Of a DNA stretch of 64,000 nt, positions 16,574 through 25,255 are shown piece after piece. The stretch is from Mycobacterium sp. NS-7484 (GTDB lineage Bacteria; Actinomycetota; Actinomycetes; Mycobacteriales; Mycobacteriaceae): contig NZ_MBEJ01000121.1 of NCBI RefSeq assembly GCF_001953975.1, forward strand, positions 1 through 64,000. Reading direction: 5' to 3'. The number at the start of each line of letters is the position of its first letter. The first letter of the stretch is position 1. Made by a program: the position numbers and the translations under genes. The notes under the pieces were generated by a model. That model saw only the letters and a program-made list of their open reading frames with translations. It was not told the DNA's origin and ran no database searches.

Positions 16574-17772
16574 ACCGGGAGTTCCTGGTCCCAGATCTCG
16601 GTGAGGGACTGCAGGATGCCACCATCACCAGTTGGAGTGTCGGGGTAGGGGACTCCGTCGAGCTCAATCAGACGCTGTGCACCGTCGAGACCAACAAGGC
16701 CGAGGTGGAGATTCCCAGTCCGTTCGCCGGCCAGGTACTCGAACTCGGCGGCGCGGCCGGTGACACGCTGACGGTCGGATCACTGTTGGCGCGGATCGCC
16801 ACAGAGGAACCGGCCGAACCGGCCGAAGCGCCCACTGAAGCGGTGAAAAGCGGTGCAGCACCTCGAAAGTCGGTGCTGGTCGGTTACGGCACCGACGACA
16901 CCATGGACGCCAGCAGACGTCGGCCGACGACCGACAGTCTGCGCGGCCGCGCGCGCGCCAAACCACCGGTCCGCAAACTGGCCGCGGAACTGCACGTGGA
17001 CCTCGATGCCCTGACGCCGGGTTCCGGGCCCGAGGGCATCGTCACCCGCGACGATGTGCTGGCCGCCGCGAGCAGTTCGGAGGTCCTCGACGTCGGCGGC
17101 GTGCAGGCGGTGATGGCGCGGCGGATGTCCTTGTCGCACCAGGAGATTCCCGACGCCCATGCCCGCGTCGACGTCGACTGCACCGCGCTGCTGCGGCTGC
17201 GGGAGCGGATCGCGGCGGCCGACAGTGAACTCGCGGTGACACCGTTCGTGTTGGTGCTGCGGCTGCTGGTGTCGGCACTCGAACGGCATCCGCTGTTGAA
17301 CTCCACCTGGCTGGTGACCAGTGACGGTCCCCAGATCCACCGACATCCGGCCGTGCACCTGGGCTTCGGGGTGGCGGCGCCGCGCGGCTTGCTGGTTCCG
17401 GTGGTGCGGGACGCGCAGACGATGACCACCCGGCAGTTGGCCGGTGTGGTTGCTCGCCTTGTCGACGCGGCCCGGGCCGGCACGCTGAGCCCGGCCGAGT
17501 TGTCCGGCTCGACATTCACGGTGTCGAACTTCGGTGCGCTCGGCATCGACGACGGTGTCCCGGTGATCAACTATCCGGAGGCGGCGATCCTCGGCATGGG
17601 GTCGATCAAGGCGCGCCCGGTCGTGATCGACGATGCCGTGGTGGCCCGCCCCACCATGTCCCTGACGTGCGTATTCGACCACCGAATCGTCGACGGGGCG
17701 CAGGCGGCGGCCTTCCTGGGCGATCTGCGCTCACTCATCGAGGCGCCTGAGTTGGCGCTGTTGGACCTGTAG
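16570..17772 (+). CDS. bkdC: Branched-chain keto-acid dehydrogenase E2 (dihydrolipoyl acyltransferase)
   Basis: 400 residues: an N-terminal lipoyl domain (about 1-80, lipoylated lysine in ETNKAEVEIPSP), a linker, an E3-binding domain (about 130-165, VRKLAAELHVDLDALTPGSGPEGIVTRDDV), and a C-terminal acyltransferase domain with the catalytic HRIVDG in CVFDHRIVDGAQAAAF. It carries acyl groups from E1 to CoA. No lipoamide dehydrogenase is encoded nearby, so E3 must come from elsewhere. This is the last gene of the operon; echA14 converges three bases away. Confidence 0.93.
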   Translation: MNREFLVPDLGEGLQDATITSWSVGVGDSVELNQTLCTVETNKAEVEIPSPFAGQVLELGGAAGDTLTVGSLLARIATEEPAEPAEAPTEAVKSGAAPRKSVLVGYGTDDTMDASRRRPTTDSLRGRARAKPPVRKLAAELHVDLDALTPGSGPEGIVTRDDVLAAASSSEVLDVGGVQAVMARRMSLSHQEIPDAHARVDVDCTALLRLRERIAAADSELAVTPFVLVLRLLVSALERHPLLNSTWLVTSDGPQIHRHPAVHLGFGVAAPRGLLVPVVRDAQTMTTRQLAGVVARLVDAARAGTLSPAELSGSTFTVSNFGALGIDDGVPVINYPEAAILGMGSIKARPVVIDDAVVARPTMSLTCVFDHRIVDGAQAAAFLGDLRSLIEAPELALLDL

Positions 17773-17775
17773 CGG

Positions 17776-18528
17776 CTATCGGCGCTTGGCGGCAGCCAAA
17801 CGCTCGGCGAACTCAGGAGATTCGATGGAGCGGGCCTGTGGGCCCAGTTCGGTGTCGACGGCGATGCGATGCTGGTCGAGGTCGACCACTCCAGGGTTGG
17901 CGGTGGCCCGCATCGAGGCCTTGGTCGCGATGACCACGTCGCGCGGCGCACCGGCCGGGCCCGCCGCGAGCATGCGGGCCGCGTCCACCGGATCCTCGGC
18001 GATCGACAGTGCCAACCCGTGGCGTACCGCAGATTCGGCGTCGAACCGCATTCCGAACAGCAGCGCGGCCCGTGCCACCTGCGGGCCGACGCCCCGTTGC
18101 AACATCCACGTGGCGCCACCACCGGGATGGATGCCCAGTTTCTGGAACCGCGGATCGAACAGGGCCGCGGGGCCGGCGATGCGCACGTCGGCGGCCAGGG
18201 CCAGGTTCAGCCCTGCGCCCACCGCGGCGCCGTTGACTGCGGCGATCGTCGGCAACGTGCAGTTGGCGACCGCCAGAAACCCGTCATAGATCTTGCGCAG
18301 ACCGTCTTCGGTGGCAGCGCCGAGCGCCGTGAGGTCGGCGCCGGCGCAGAACGCCTTGCCCGCCCCGGTCACGATCACCGCATGGACATCGGGGTCGGCC
18401 TCGGCGGCCTCGACCGCGGCGCGCAGGGCCGCCGACATCTCGAAGGTCACCGCATTGCGGCGATCGGGGTCGTTGACGGTGATGACGGCGACGTGATCGT
18501 CGACGCTGACCAACACTGAATCCGGCAC
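17776..18528 (-). CDS. echA14: Enoyl-CoA hydratase/isomerase EchA14
   Basis: 250-residue crotonase-fold protein. The oxyanion segments are GAGKAFCAGADLTALG and NGAAVGAGLNLALAADVRIAG; FDPRFQKLGIHPGGGATWMLQRGVG covers the second catalytic region. Gly replaces the usual catalytic Glu here (LGIHPGGG), so the activity may be isomerase- or thioesterase-like rather than classical hydration. The sequence closely follows what I recall of M. tuberculosis EchA14 (Rv2486). Start is GTG 18528. It is divergent from the metE riboswitch region. Confidence 0.85.
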   Translation of the reverse strand: MPDSVLVSVDDHVAVITVNDPDRRNAVTFEMSAALRAAVEAAEADPDVHAVIVTGAGKAFCAGADLTALGAATEDGLRKIYDGFLAVANCTLPTIAAVNGAAVGAGLNLALAADVRIAGPAALFDPRFQKLGIHPGGGATWMLQRGVGPQVARAALLFGMRFDAESAVRHGLALSIAEDPVDAARMLAAGPAGAPRDVVIATKASMRATANPGVVDLDQHRIAVDTELGPQARSIESPEFAERLAAAKRR

Positions 18529-18641
18529 GGGCTCAGCCTAAACCCGGCGTGTTCGTGACCGCGAGAGTCACGCGGGTATCGTGGGCGACGCAGTTGGTTT
18601 GTCGGTCCGGCTTCGGCTGGGGCGACATCGAGCGCCGCATG

Positions 18642-18815
18642 CCGGTACGGGTGCGACGTGAGAGGGAACCCGGTGAGAATCCGGGACTGTCCCGCAGCGG
18701 TATGCAGGAACGACCACCGTCATCAGCACTGGCCCGACGGGCTGGGAAGCGACGGCCAGTAGGTGCACGATTTTCGTGCGTGCCTGTGAGTCCGAAGACC
18801 TGCCAGCCGTACCGG
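18642..18815 (+). promoter_or_regulatory. Cobalamin riboswitch upstream of metE
   Basis: P1 arms CCGGTACGG (18642-18650) and CCGTACCGG (18807-18815) pair over nine bases. Between them lies the conserved cobalamin core GAGGGAACCCGGTGAGAATC with its following GGGACTGTCCCGCAGCGGT, then GTGAGTCCGAAGACCTGCCAG at the 3' side. This is the standard B12-element layout. It should shut off metE when B12 is available, since the B12-dependent synthase MetH can then replace MetE. The 148 bases from 18816 to the metE start hold the expression platform and a short mini-ORF. Confidence 0.95.
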
Positions 18816-18949
18816 GCGCGCCGCGTTCGGTGGTTCATCGCCTCGCGGAATGGGCAGTGGCCGAAGCGGTGCGCTCGTGGTGGGCGGCTGTGTTCGGTGC
18901 GGTGTCCCCTGGCGGTGGCCATTCCCGTCTGCACCTCGAAGGACACGCC

Positions 18950-18967
18950 ATGAGGACCACGTCATGA
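18950..18967 (+). other. Five-codon mini-ORF overlapping the metE start
   Basis: ATG 18950 opens MRTTS followed by TGA, which overlaps the metE ATG (ATGA). It has its own GAAGGA ribosome site about seven bases upstream. Located between the riboswitch and metE, it could couple metE translation to ribosome loading that the riboswitch controls. That role is inference. Confidence 0.4.
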
Positions 18968-21240
18968 GCACCACCGTTGCAGTACCTTTCACCGCCACCA
19001 CCCTCGGCTCACCTCGGATCGGCCCGAACCGCGAACTCAAACGCGCCGTCGAAAAGTACTGGGCCGGCCGCATCGACCGCAGCGAACTGGAGAGCGTCGC
19101 GGCCGATTTGCGCCGCGACACCTGGGAGTCGCTGCTGGCGGCCGGGCTGGACTCGGTGCCGGTCAACACGTTCTCCTACTACGACCAGATGCTCGACACC
19201 GCGGTGATGGTCGGTGCGCTGCCCGCGCGGGTAGCCGGTGTCACCGACGACCTGGACCGGTATTTCGCCGCGGCCCGCGGGAACGACGAGATCGCTCCGC
19301 TCGAGATGACCAAGTGGTTCGACACCAACTACCACTACATCGTCCCCGAGATCGGGCCGGACACCACGTTCCGGCTCAACCCGGCCAAGGTTTTCGGTGA
19401 GCTGAAAGAAGCGCGAGCCCAAGGGGTTCCGGCCCGCCCGGTGATCGTCGGACCGATCACTTTCCTGGCGCTGTCGAAGGCCGTTGACGGTGCGGACACG
19501 CCGATTACTCGACTCGACGAGCTCGTCGGCGTCTACGCCGAACTGCTGGGGATGATGGCCGCCACGGGTGTTGAGTGGGTTCAGTTCGACGAACCGGTAC
19601 TGGTGACCGACCTTCTCGAGAATGCCGCCGAGCTCGCCGAGCAGACGTACTCCAGGCTCGGTGGGCTGACCGAGCGGCCCGCACTGTTCGTGGCCACCTA
19701 CTTCGGTGCACTGGCAGATGCGCTGCCTGCACTGGCCCGTACCGCGGTCGAGGCGATCGGAATTGACCTGGTGGCCGGGAACTCCGCCGCCGTCACCGCG
19801 GTGAGCGAGTTGGCCGACAAGCTGCTGGTCGCCGGTGTGGTCGATGGTCGCAACGTCTGGCGCACCGATCTGCAGGCCGCACTCGACACGCTGGTCGGAT
19901 TGCGCGACGCCGCAGCGGCGATCGCGGTGTCCACGTCGTGCTCGACACTGCACGTGCCCTACACCCTCGACGCCGAGGACGACCTCGACGCGGAGTTGCG
20001 CAGCCGGCTGGCCTTCGGGTTCGAGAAGGTCGGCGAGGTGGTGGCGCTGGCGCGTGGGTTCAACAATGGTCGCGACGCCGTCGCAGCCGAAATCGCTGCA
20101 TCCGACGCGGCCATCGCGTCGCGCCAGGCGGATCCTCGCCTCCACAACGCCCAAGTGCGCTCCCGCATCTCGACGATCGTGGCGTCCGGGACCACGCGTG
20201 GGCCCGCCGCGCAGCGCCGCGCGGCTCAGCAGGACCGGCTCAAGCTGCCGGCGCTGCCCACCACCACCATCGGTTCCTATCCGCAGACCTCGGCGATCCG
20301 GGTCGCCCGTGCGGAGCTTCGATCGGGCAAGATCGACGCCGCGTCCTACGAGCGGCGGATGAGGGCCGAGATCGCCGAGGTGATTCGGCTTCAGGAGCAG
20401 CTGGGTCTCGACGTACTGGTCCACGGTGAGCCTGAGCGCAATGACATGGTCCAGTACTTCGCCGAGCAACTCGACGGTTTCTTCGCCACGCAGAACGGCT
20501 GGGTACAGTCCTACGGCAGCCGGTGTGTGCGTCCGCCGATCCTGTATGGCGATGTGGCCCGGCCCGATCCGATGACCGTCGAATGGATCACCTACGCGCA
20601 GTCCTTGACCACCAAGCCGGTCAAGGGCATGCTGACCGGCCCGGTGACCATCCTGGCGTGGTCGTTCGTCCGGGACGATCAGCCGTTGGCCGACACGGCT
20701 TTTCAGGTTGCGCTGGCCATCCGTGACGAGACGGCCGATCTGCAGGCGGCCGGGATCGCGATCATCCAGGTCGATGAGCCGGCACTGCGCGAACTCCTGC
20801 CGCTGCGGTCCGCGGACAAACCGGCCTACCTTAACTGGGCGGTGGCGGCGTTCCGGTTGTCGACCTCGGGTGTCGCCGACTCCACGCAGATCCACACGCA
20901 CCTGTGCTACTCGGAGTTCGGTGAGGTGATCGGGGCGATCGCGGAGCTGGATGCCGACGTGACGTCGATCGAGGCGGCCCGATCGCACATGGAGGTACTG
21001 GGCGACCTCAATGCGGCCGGCTTCTCCAACAGCGTCGGCCCGGGCGTCTACGACATCCACTCACCACGGGTACCCGGTGAGCAGGAAATCGTCACCTCGC
21101 TGCGCGAGGCACTCAAAGCTGTTCCCGCCGAGCGGCTCTGGGTCAACCCCGACTGTGGGTTGAAGACTCGTAGCACCGATGAGGTGTTCGAGTCGCTCAA
21201 GCATCTGGTCGCTGCGGCGGCCCAGGTCCGGGCCGGGTAG
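18964..21240 (+). CDS. metE: Cobalamin-independent methionine synthase MetE
   Basis: 758-residue double-barrel methyltransferase that transfers the methyl group of 5-methyl-THF-polyglutamate to homocysteine. The N-terminal barrel begins LGSPRIGPNRELKRAVEKYW. The C-terminal catalytic barrel contains the zinc ligands in IHTHLCYSEF (His/Cys) and VNPDCGLKTR (Cys), and HGEPERNDMVQYF. Full family length. The ATG at 18964 is used, since it gives the family N-terminus and follows GAGG. A cobalamin riboswitch lies upstream, and the gene ends at a hairpin shared with the convergent methyltransferase. Confidence 0.96.
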   Translation: MSTTVAVPFTATTLGSPRIGPNRELKRAVEKYWAGRIDRSELESVAADLRRDTWESLLAAGLDSVPVNTFSYYDQMLDTAVMVGALPARVAGVTDDLDRYFAAARGNDEIAPLEMTKWFDTNYHYIVPEIGPDTTFRLNPAKVFGELKEARAQGVPARPVIVGPITFLALSKAVDGADTPITRLDELVGVYAELLGMMAATGVEWVQFDEPVLVTDLLENAAELAEQTYSRLGGLTERPALFVATYFGALADALPALARTAVEAIGIDLVAGNSAAVTAVSELADKLLVAGVVDGRNVWRTDLQAALDTLVGLRDAAAAIAVSTSCSTLHVPYTLDAEDDLDAELRSRLAFGFEKVGEVVALARGFNNGRDAVAAEIAASDAAIASRQADPRLHNAQVRSRISTIVASGTTRGPAAQRRAAQQDRLKLPALPTTTIGSYPQTSAIRVARAELRSGKIDAASYERRMRAEIAEVIRLQEQLGLDVLVHGEPERNDMVQYFAEQLDGFFATQNGWVQSYGSRCVRPPILYGDVARPDPMTVEWITYAQSLTTKPVKGMLTGPVTILAWSFVRDDQPLADTAFQVALAIRDETADLQAAGIAIIQVDEPALRELLPLRSADKPAYLNWAVAAFRLSTSGVADSTQIHTHLCYSEFGEVIGAIAELDADVTSIEAARSHMEVLGDLNAAGFSNSVGPGVYDIHSPRVPGEQEIVTSLREALKAVPAERLWVNPDCGLKTRSTDEVFESLKHLVAAAAQVRAG

Positions 21241-21250
21241 CCGATCAGCC

Positions 21251-21299
21251 GGTGACGGCCTGCGTTCGGGCGTCAGAGCCTGATCGGCAGGCCGTCACC
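21251..21299. terminator. Bidirectional hairpin between metE and methyltransferase gene
   Basis: GGTGACGGCCTGC (21251-21263) and GCAGGCCGTCACC (21287-21299) pair perfectly over 13 bp. A competing pair CCGATCA/TGATCGG (21241-21247 with 21281-21287) overlaps it. The element lies just past the metE stop and covers the last codons of the convergent methyltransferase gene, so it can serve both as terminator. Confidence 0.7.
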
Positions 21300-22104
21300 C
21301 GAACTCGATGACGTTGTTGGGTGCCCGGAACCGCTGCAGCCGAGGGGATCGGTAGACGAATGCTCCTGCGCGCGAAAGTATCTTTCCGCGGCCCGCAGGC
21401 ATCGGCGCCTCGTATACCGCGCAGACGCCGGGAAGGGCCCGAAGCTCGCCGTACTGCTCGGCAGTGAACGAGAACGGCATCGGTGGTGCGGTGTAGTGCT
21501 TGGTCAGCCTGATGCCGTGCCATTGCGAGTACCAACTCAGGTATCGCGGCACGCTGTCGAAGACCAACCGGCCTCCGGGAAACCGCGTGGCGCAGGCCGC
21601 GATGAGGCTGAACACTTCATCGCGCGGTAGGTACTGGAACAGCCCCTCGGCGGTGACGAGTACGCCGTGGGTGGCTTCGACATGATCCATCCACGAGTGA
21701 TCGAGCACCGACTGGGCCAGGTGGCGAAGCCGGTCAGACGCCGGGAGCAGTGCCTGACGCAGTTGGACGATCGGCTCCAGATCGACTGACAGCCAGTTTA
21801 ATTCACCGTTGTCCACGCGCCAGAAGCTGGTCTGCAATCCCTCGGCCAGCGCTACCACCGTGGCACGGCGGTGCGCCGTCAGGTACTGACGGCAGACAGT
21901 ATCGAAGGCCGACGCCCGCAGCGCGGTGGCCTGGTGCGTCCGGCCGAAGTGGTGATAGTCGTACCCGAGGCTGTCGCGCAGCGCGATCGCCATCGGGTCG
22001 TCGATGACACCGTCGGCGCGGGCGGCTTCGGTGGCCCGCTGATGAAGCGTCAGGAGTGCGGTTTCTGATACCGCGGTGAGATGACGGGCGTCGATGACTG
22101 GCAC
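21295..22104 (-). CDS. LCM/PPM1-type SAM-dependent O-methyltransferase
   Basis: 269 residues of the leucine carboxyl methyltransferase (PPM1/TcmP-like) group: RADGVIDDPMAIAL at the N-terminus, TVVALAEGLQTSFWRVDNGELNWLSVDLEPIVQLR for the SAM-binding region, and VLVTAEGLFQYLPRDEVF in the post-core segment. It is divergent from the PPE gene across 166 bases. It might modify a small-molecule carboxylate or hydroxyl, and its place beside the isonitrile lipopeptide genes is suggestive, but no SigC-type box faces it. Its substrate is unknown. Confidence 0.8.
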   Translation of the reverse strand: MPVIDARHLTAVSETALLTLHQRATEAARADGVIDDPMAIALRDSLGYDYHHFGRTHQATALRASAFDTVCRQYLTAHRRATVVALAEGLQTSFWRVDNGELNWLSVDLEPIVQLRQALLPASDRLRHLAQSVLDHSWMDHVEATHGVLVTAEGLFQYLPRDEVFSLIAACATRFPGGRLVFDSVPRYLSWYSQWHGIRLTKHYTAPPMPFSFTAEQYGELRALPGVCAVYEAPMPAGRGKILSRAGAFVYRSPRLQRFRAPNNVIEFG

Positions 22105-22174
22105 GCGACGACCGTACCCGCCGGAAGAGCTTGCCCCGGTTGACCGGTCATCTCCCGGTCATCTCCGTTACCGC

Positions 22175-22203
22175 GGGAACTTTTCGGCGAGGCTGCTCGA
22201 CTA
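22175..22203 (+). promoter_or_regulatory. SigC-type promoter of the PPE gene
   Basis: GGGAAC (22175-22180), 17-bp spacer, CGAC (22198-22201) followed by TA. This is one of five plus-strand copies of the same two-box pattern in this island, all with identical spacing. The expected transcript starts near 22209, about 60 bases before the PPE GTG. Confidence 0.75.
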
Positions 22204-22270
22204 GCTGAAAGACAACGCGAATGCGCGTCCGCTCGCGCATCGGTCCGAGGCTTGGCGAGGAGGCGATGAG

Positions 22271-23740
22271 GTGAGCGCACCGCTGTGGTTCGCCACGCCC
22301 CCGGAGGTGCACTCGGCCTTGTTGACCGCGGGTCCGGGGCCCGGATCGTTGCTCGCAGCGGCTGCCGAGTGGGAGTCGTTGAGCGCTCAATACAGTGCCG
22401 CGGCAGCCGAACTCACGCAGATACTGGCGGGGGTCCAAGCCAGTAGCTGGGAAGGGCCGAGTGCGGCGCAGTACGTGGCGGCTCATGGCCCGTATCTGGC
22501 CTGGCTGGAGCAGTCCTCGGCCGACACCGCCGTCACCGCCGCACAGCACGGCACTGTCGCGGCCGCGTACAGCGCTGCGCTGGCGGCCATGCCCACCCCG
22601 GCCGAACTTGCAGCGAACCATGTCGCCCACGGTGTGCTCGTGATGACGAACTTCTTCGGCGTCAACACGATCCCGATTGCCGTCAACGAGGCCGACTACG
22701 TGCGGATGTGGCTGCAGGCCGCAGAGGTGATGACGACCTATGAGGCGGTGGCGACCAGCGCGTACTCGGCAGTGCCGTCGGCCCAACCGGCCCCGTCGAT
22801 CCTGGCACCGGGAGGTGACGCGGGTGGCGAGCACAGTTCGGGGTCATCGCCACCAGGCGGGCCGCCCAACGACCTCTGGCAGCTGATCTCCCAGTTGATC
22901 TCGGGTGCCGGCAACCCCCAACAATTACTGGAGACCTTCCAACAGCTCTTCGGACAGTTGGGGTTCAACCCGGCCGAAGCCGCCATTCTCGCCGCTATCG
23001 CGCTGGTGTTGTACGACATGCTCTGGTACCCCTACTACGCCTCATACTCCCTGCTGCTCCTGCCGTTCTTGGCCCCCGCTCTCAGTGCCCTGAGTGCATT
23101 GAGCGCCCTGGCCTTCATCCCGAAGCCGGTGCCACCGGTCGGATCGCTGCCGGTCTCTGCAGGGATCGACGGTGCTCAGCCCGGCGGCACACGTCTCGAT
23201 TCGCCGGCGGTGATGGTGCCGTCGGGGATCTCTGTGGGCGTGGCAGGGTCCGCCGCTTCCCCGGCGGGCCCGCCCACCACAGCCGGGGCTGGTGGTTCGG
23301 CGGCTGCTCCGGCGGTGAGTTATGCGGTGCCCGGCCTCGACCCGCCGGCAGTGGCAGTCGGACCGAAATCCGGCTCGAAAACCCGTGGAAACATGGCTGA
23401 TACGGTTGCAGCCATCACTGCGGCGCGACTCTCGGACGTCGGCCGCCGCCGCAGAAGGCAACCGGGCCGCAGACGGGAACCGGCACGCGCTCACCGCTAC
23501 GAGTTTCTCGATGCCACCGGTGCCGAAGAGCCGATCGGTGAAGCTCACGGTCGGATTCGGGATGACCGACCGACGGCCGGCGCGCAGGGCACGACAGACA
23601 TCGGCTTCGCCGGGACCCTTCCGGCCGCGACGCGGACCCGGGCCGCGGGGTTGGTCCGGCATGAGGCGGACACCGGTGGGACCGTCGTGCCGATGGTTCC
23701 GGCCACCTGGCCCGGGCTACCGGACAAGCCTTGCGAATAG
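22271..23740 (+). CDS. PPE-family protein (PPE1-like)
   Basis: 489 residues. The conserved PPE domain (about 1-175) has the PPE motif in WFATPPEVHSALL (residues 9-11) and the WxG turn in ASSWEGPSAAQYV. A hydrophobic Ala/Leu segment (LALVLYDMLWYPYYASYSLLLLPFLAPALSALSAL) lies mid-protein and a low-complexity Pro/Ser/Gly and Arg-rich tail follows. Type VII secretion is the usual route for the family, but no PE or Esx partner gene is adjacent. Position matches PPE1 (Rv0096) ahead of the Rv0097-nrp cluster. The start is GTG 22271 with AGGAGG upstream. Its stop is immediately followed by the next SigC-type box. Confidence 0.87.
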   Translation: MSAPLWFATPPEVHSALLTAGPGPGSLLAAAAEWESLSAQYSAAAAELTQILAGVQASSWEGPSAAQYVAAHGPYLAWLEQSSADTAVTAAQHGTVAAAYSAALAAMPTPAELAANHVAHGVLVMTNFFGVNTIPIAVNEADYVRMWLQAAEVMTTYEAVATSAYSAVPSAQPAPSILAPGGDAGGEHSSGSSPPGGPPNDLWQLISQLISGAGNPQQLLETFQQLFGQLGFNPAEAAILAAIALVLYDMLWYPYYASYSLLLLPFLAPALSALSALSALAFIPKPVPPVGSLPVSAGIDGAQPGGTRLDSPAVMVPSGISVGVAGSAASPAGPPTTAGAGGSAAAPAVSYAVPGLDPPAVAVGPKSGSKTRGNMADTVAAITAARLSDVGRRRRRQPGRRREPARAHRYEFLDATGAEEPIGEAHGRIRDDRPTAGAQGTTDIGFAGTLPAATRTRAAGLVRHEADTGGTVVPMVPATWPGLPDKPCE

Positions 23741-23741
23741 C

Positions 23742-23770
23742 GGGAACTCTCACCGGGTTTCACGCGACCA
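23742..23770 (+). promoter_or_regulatory. SigC-type promoter of the isonitrile lipopeptide operon
   Basis: GGGAAC (23742-23747), 17-bp spacer, CGAC (23765-23768) followed by CA. It begins one base after the PPE stop codon, giving the biosynthetic operon its own promoter as well as possible read-through from the PPE gene. The ATG of the oxidase gene lies 37 bases past the -10 box. Confidence 0.78.
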
Positions 23771-23807
23771 ATCGAGCACCACGCTGTGTGGCCGACGAGG
23801 AGAAGGA

Positions 23808-24677
23808 ATGACGCTGAACGTCAAAGGGGAGGGGCTCGGGGCGCAGGTCACGGGAATCGACCCCAAGAACCTCGACACCGTCACGACCGACGAAATCCGC
23901 GAGATCGTCTATCAGAACAAGTTGGTCGTTCTGAAAGATGTTCACCCGACGCCGGAAGAGTTCCTCGAACTCGGCCGTATCGTCGGCGACGTCGTCACGT
24001 ACTACGAGCCGATCTATCACCACCAGGACCATCCGGAGATCTTCGTCTCCTCGACGGAGGAAGGTCATGGCGTCCCCAGGACCGGCGCGTTCTGGCACAT
24101 CGACTACATGTTCATGCCCGAACCGTTCGCATTTTCCATGGTGGTGCCGCTGGCCGTGCCGGGAACCGATCGCGGGACGTACTTCATCGACCTCAACAAG
24201 GTTTGGGAGTCCCTTCCCGAGTCGGCCCGTCGACCCGTGCGCGGCACATTCGCCACACATGATCCGCGGCGCCACATCAAGATTCGCCCGCACGATGTCT
24301 ACAAGCCGATCGGTGAGGTCTGGGACGAGATCACGAAGACGACGCCGCCGATCACATGGCCGACGGTGATCAGACACCCGAAGACCGGTCAGGAAATCCT
24401 CTACATCTGCGCCTCGGGGACCACGAAGATCGAGGATGCCCAGGGGACTGTCCTGGACCCCTCCGTATTGCACGAGTTGATGACGGCCACCGGACAACTC
24501 GATCCCGGGTTCACCTCACCATTCATCCATACCCAGCACTACGAAGTCGGTGATGTCGTGTTGTGGGACAACCGGGTTCTGATGCATCGGGCCAAACACG
24601 GCAGCACCGCAGGCACTTTGACCACCCATCGGCTGACCATGCTGGATGGCCTCACGACACCCGGATATGGAGTATGA
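23808..24677 (+). CDS. Non-heme Fe(II)/2-oxoglutarate oxidase, isonitrile synthase (Rv0097/ScoE family)
   Basis: 289-residue TauD-fold oxygenase, the length I recall for Rv0097. The metal triad is visible: HxD in FWHIDYMF (about residues 97-99) and the distal His in NRVLMHRAKHG (about 259), with the 2-oxoglutarate arginine in LTTHRLTML further on. In characterised actinobacterial isonitrile lipopeptide pathways this enzyme oxidatively decarboxylates an N-carboxymethyl-3-amino acid to the isonitrile. It starts at ATG 23808 with GAGGAGAAGG upstream and overlaps the FcoT gene by ATGA. It would act in the cytoplasm before or alongside NRPS loading. Confidence 0.92.
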   Translation: MTLNVKGEGLGAQVTGIDPKNLDTVTTDEIREIVYQNKLVVLKDVHPTPEEFLELGRIVGDVVTYYEPIYHHQDHPEIFVSSTEEGHGVPRTGAFWHIDYMFMPEPFAFSMVVPLAVPGTDRGTYFIDLNKVWESLPESARRPVRGTFATHDPRRHIKIRPHDVYKPIGEVWDEITKTTPPITWPTVIRHPKTGQEILYICASGTTKIEDAQGTVLDPSVLHELMTATGQLDPGFTSPFIHTQHYEVGDVVLWDNRVLMHRAKHGSTAGTLTTHRLTMLDGLTTPGYGV

Positions 24678-25234
24678 CCATGAGCACCGCCGAGACGTTA
24701 CCTGTCGCATCGGGTGAAACCGCGTTCACCCGCACGGCCCCGATCCCCGAAGAGCTACTGGTCAAAGTGCTCGAACCCTATTCCTACAAGGGATGTCGCT
24801 ATCTGCTCGACGCGGAGTACGAGGCCACCGCGACCTCGGTGTTCGCCATCGGCAACTTCAGCATCAAAGAGCCCGCGTACATCCGCGACACCGGACACTT
24901 CAACGCCGCCGAATGGGTGTTGTGTTTCAACCAGCTCGCCTACAGTGCATTCGCACCGGCAATTCTCAACGAGCAGATACCGGAATTCCGGGGCTGGTCG
25001 ATCGAGGACTACTTCAACTATCAACTCCCCAGCATGTTGATCAAGTCCACAGCCTCACGCTTCAAGCGGCCGATCCGATCGCAGAAGTTCTCGGCACGGC
25101 TGTTGTGCAACGACTTCGAGGTCGTCGATCGAACCATCCGCTATCTCAAGATCGCGTGTGCGGTCGGATTTTGGGACGAGGACGGCGGCGCGGCATCCGG
25201 CGAGGTCGAACTGGCGGCCCTCAACATCCCCTGA
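24674..25234 (+). CDS. fcoT: Long-chain acyl-CoA/ACP thioesterase-like protein FcoT (Rv0098/ScoD family)
   Basis: 186-residue hot-dog fold protein nearly collinear with Rv0098: PYSYKGCRYLLDAEY, GHFNAAEWVLCFNQLAYSAFAP, SRFKRPIRSQKFSARLLC and the C-terminal GGAASGEVELAALNIP. In isonitrile lipopeptide clusters the ScoD homologue, with the amino-acid-loading steps, is proposed to add glycine to the unsaturated acyl-ACP before oxidation, although Rv0098 was first described as a fatty acyl-CoA thioesterase. ATG 24674 overlaps the upstream stop; ATG 24680 is an alternative two codons in. Confidence 0.9.
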   Translation: MTMSTAETLPVASGETAFTRTAPIPEELLVKVLEPYSYKGCRYLLDAEYEATATSVFAIGNFSIKEPAYIRDTGHFNAAEWVLCFNQLAYSAFAPAILNEQIPEFRGWSIEDYFNYQLPSMLIKSTASRFKRPIRSQKFSARLLCNDFEVVDRTIRYLKIACAVGFWDEDGGAASGEVELAALNIP

Positions 25235-25255
25235 CATCCGAAAGTGGCATTGGTC

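Noticed and set aside
18664..18690. GGGAAC inside the cobalamin element
   Set aside because: It is part of the conserved riboswitch core (GAGGGAACCCGG), and no CGAC box follows at the right distance.
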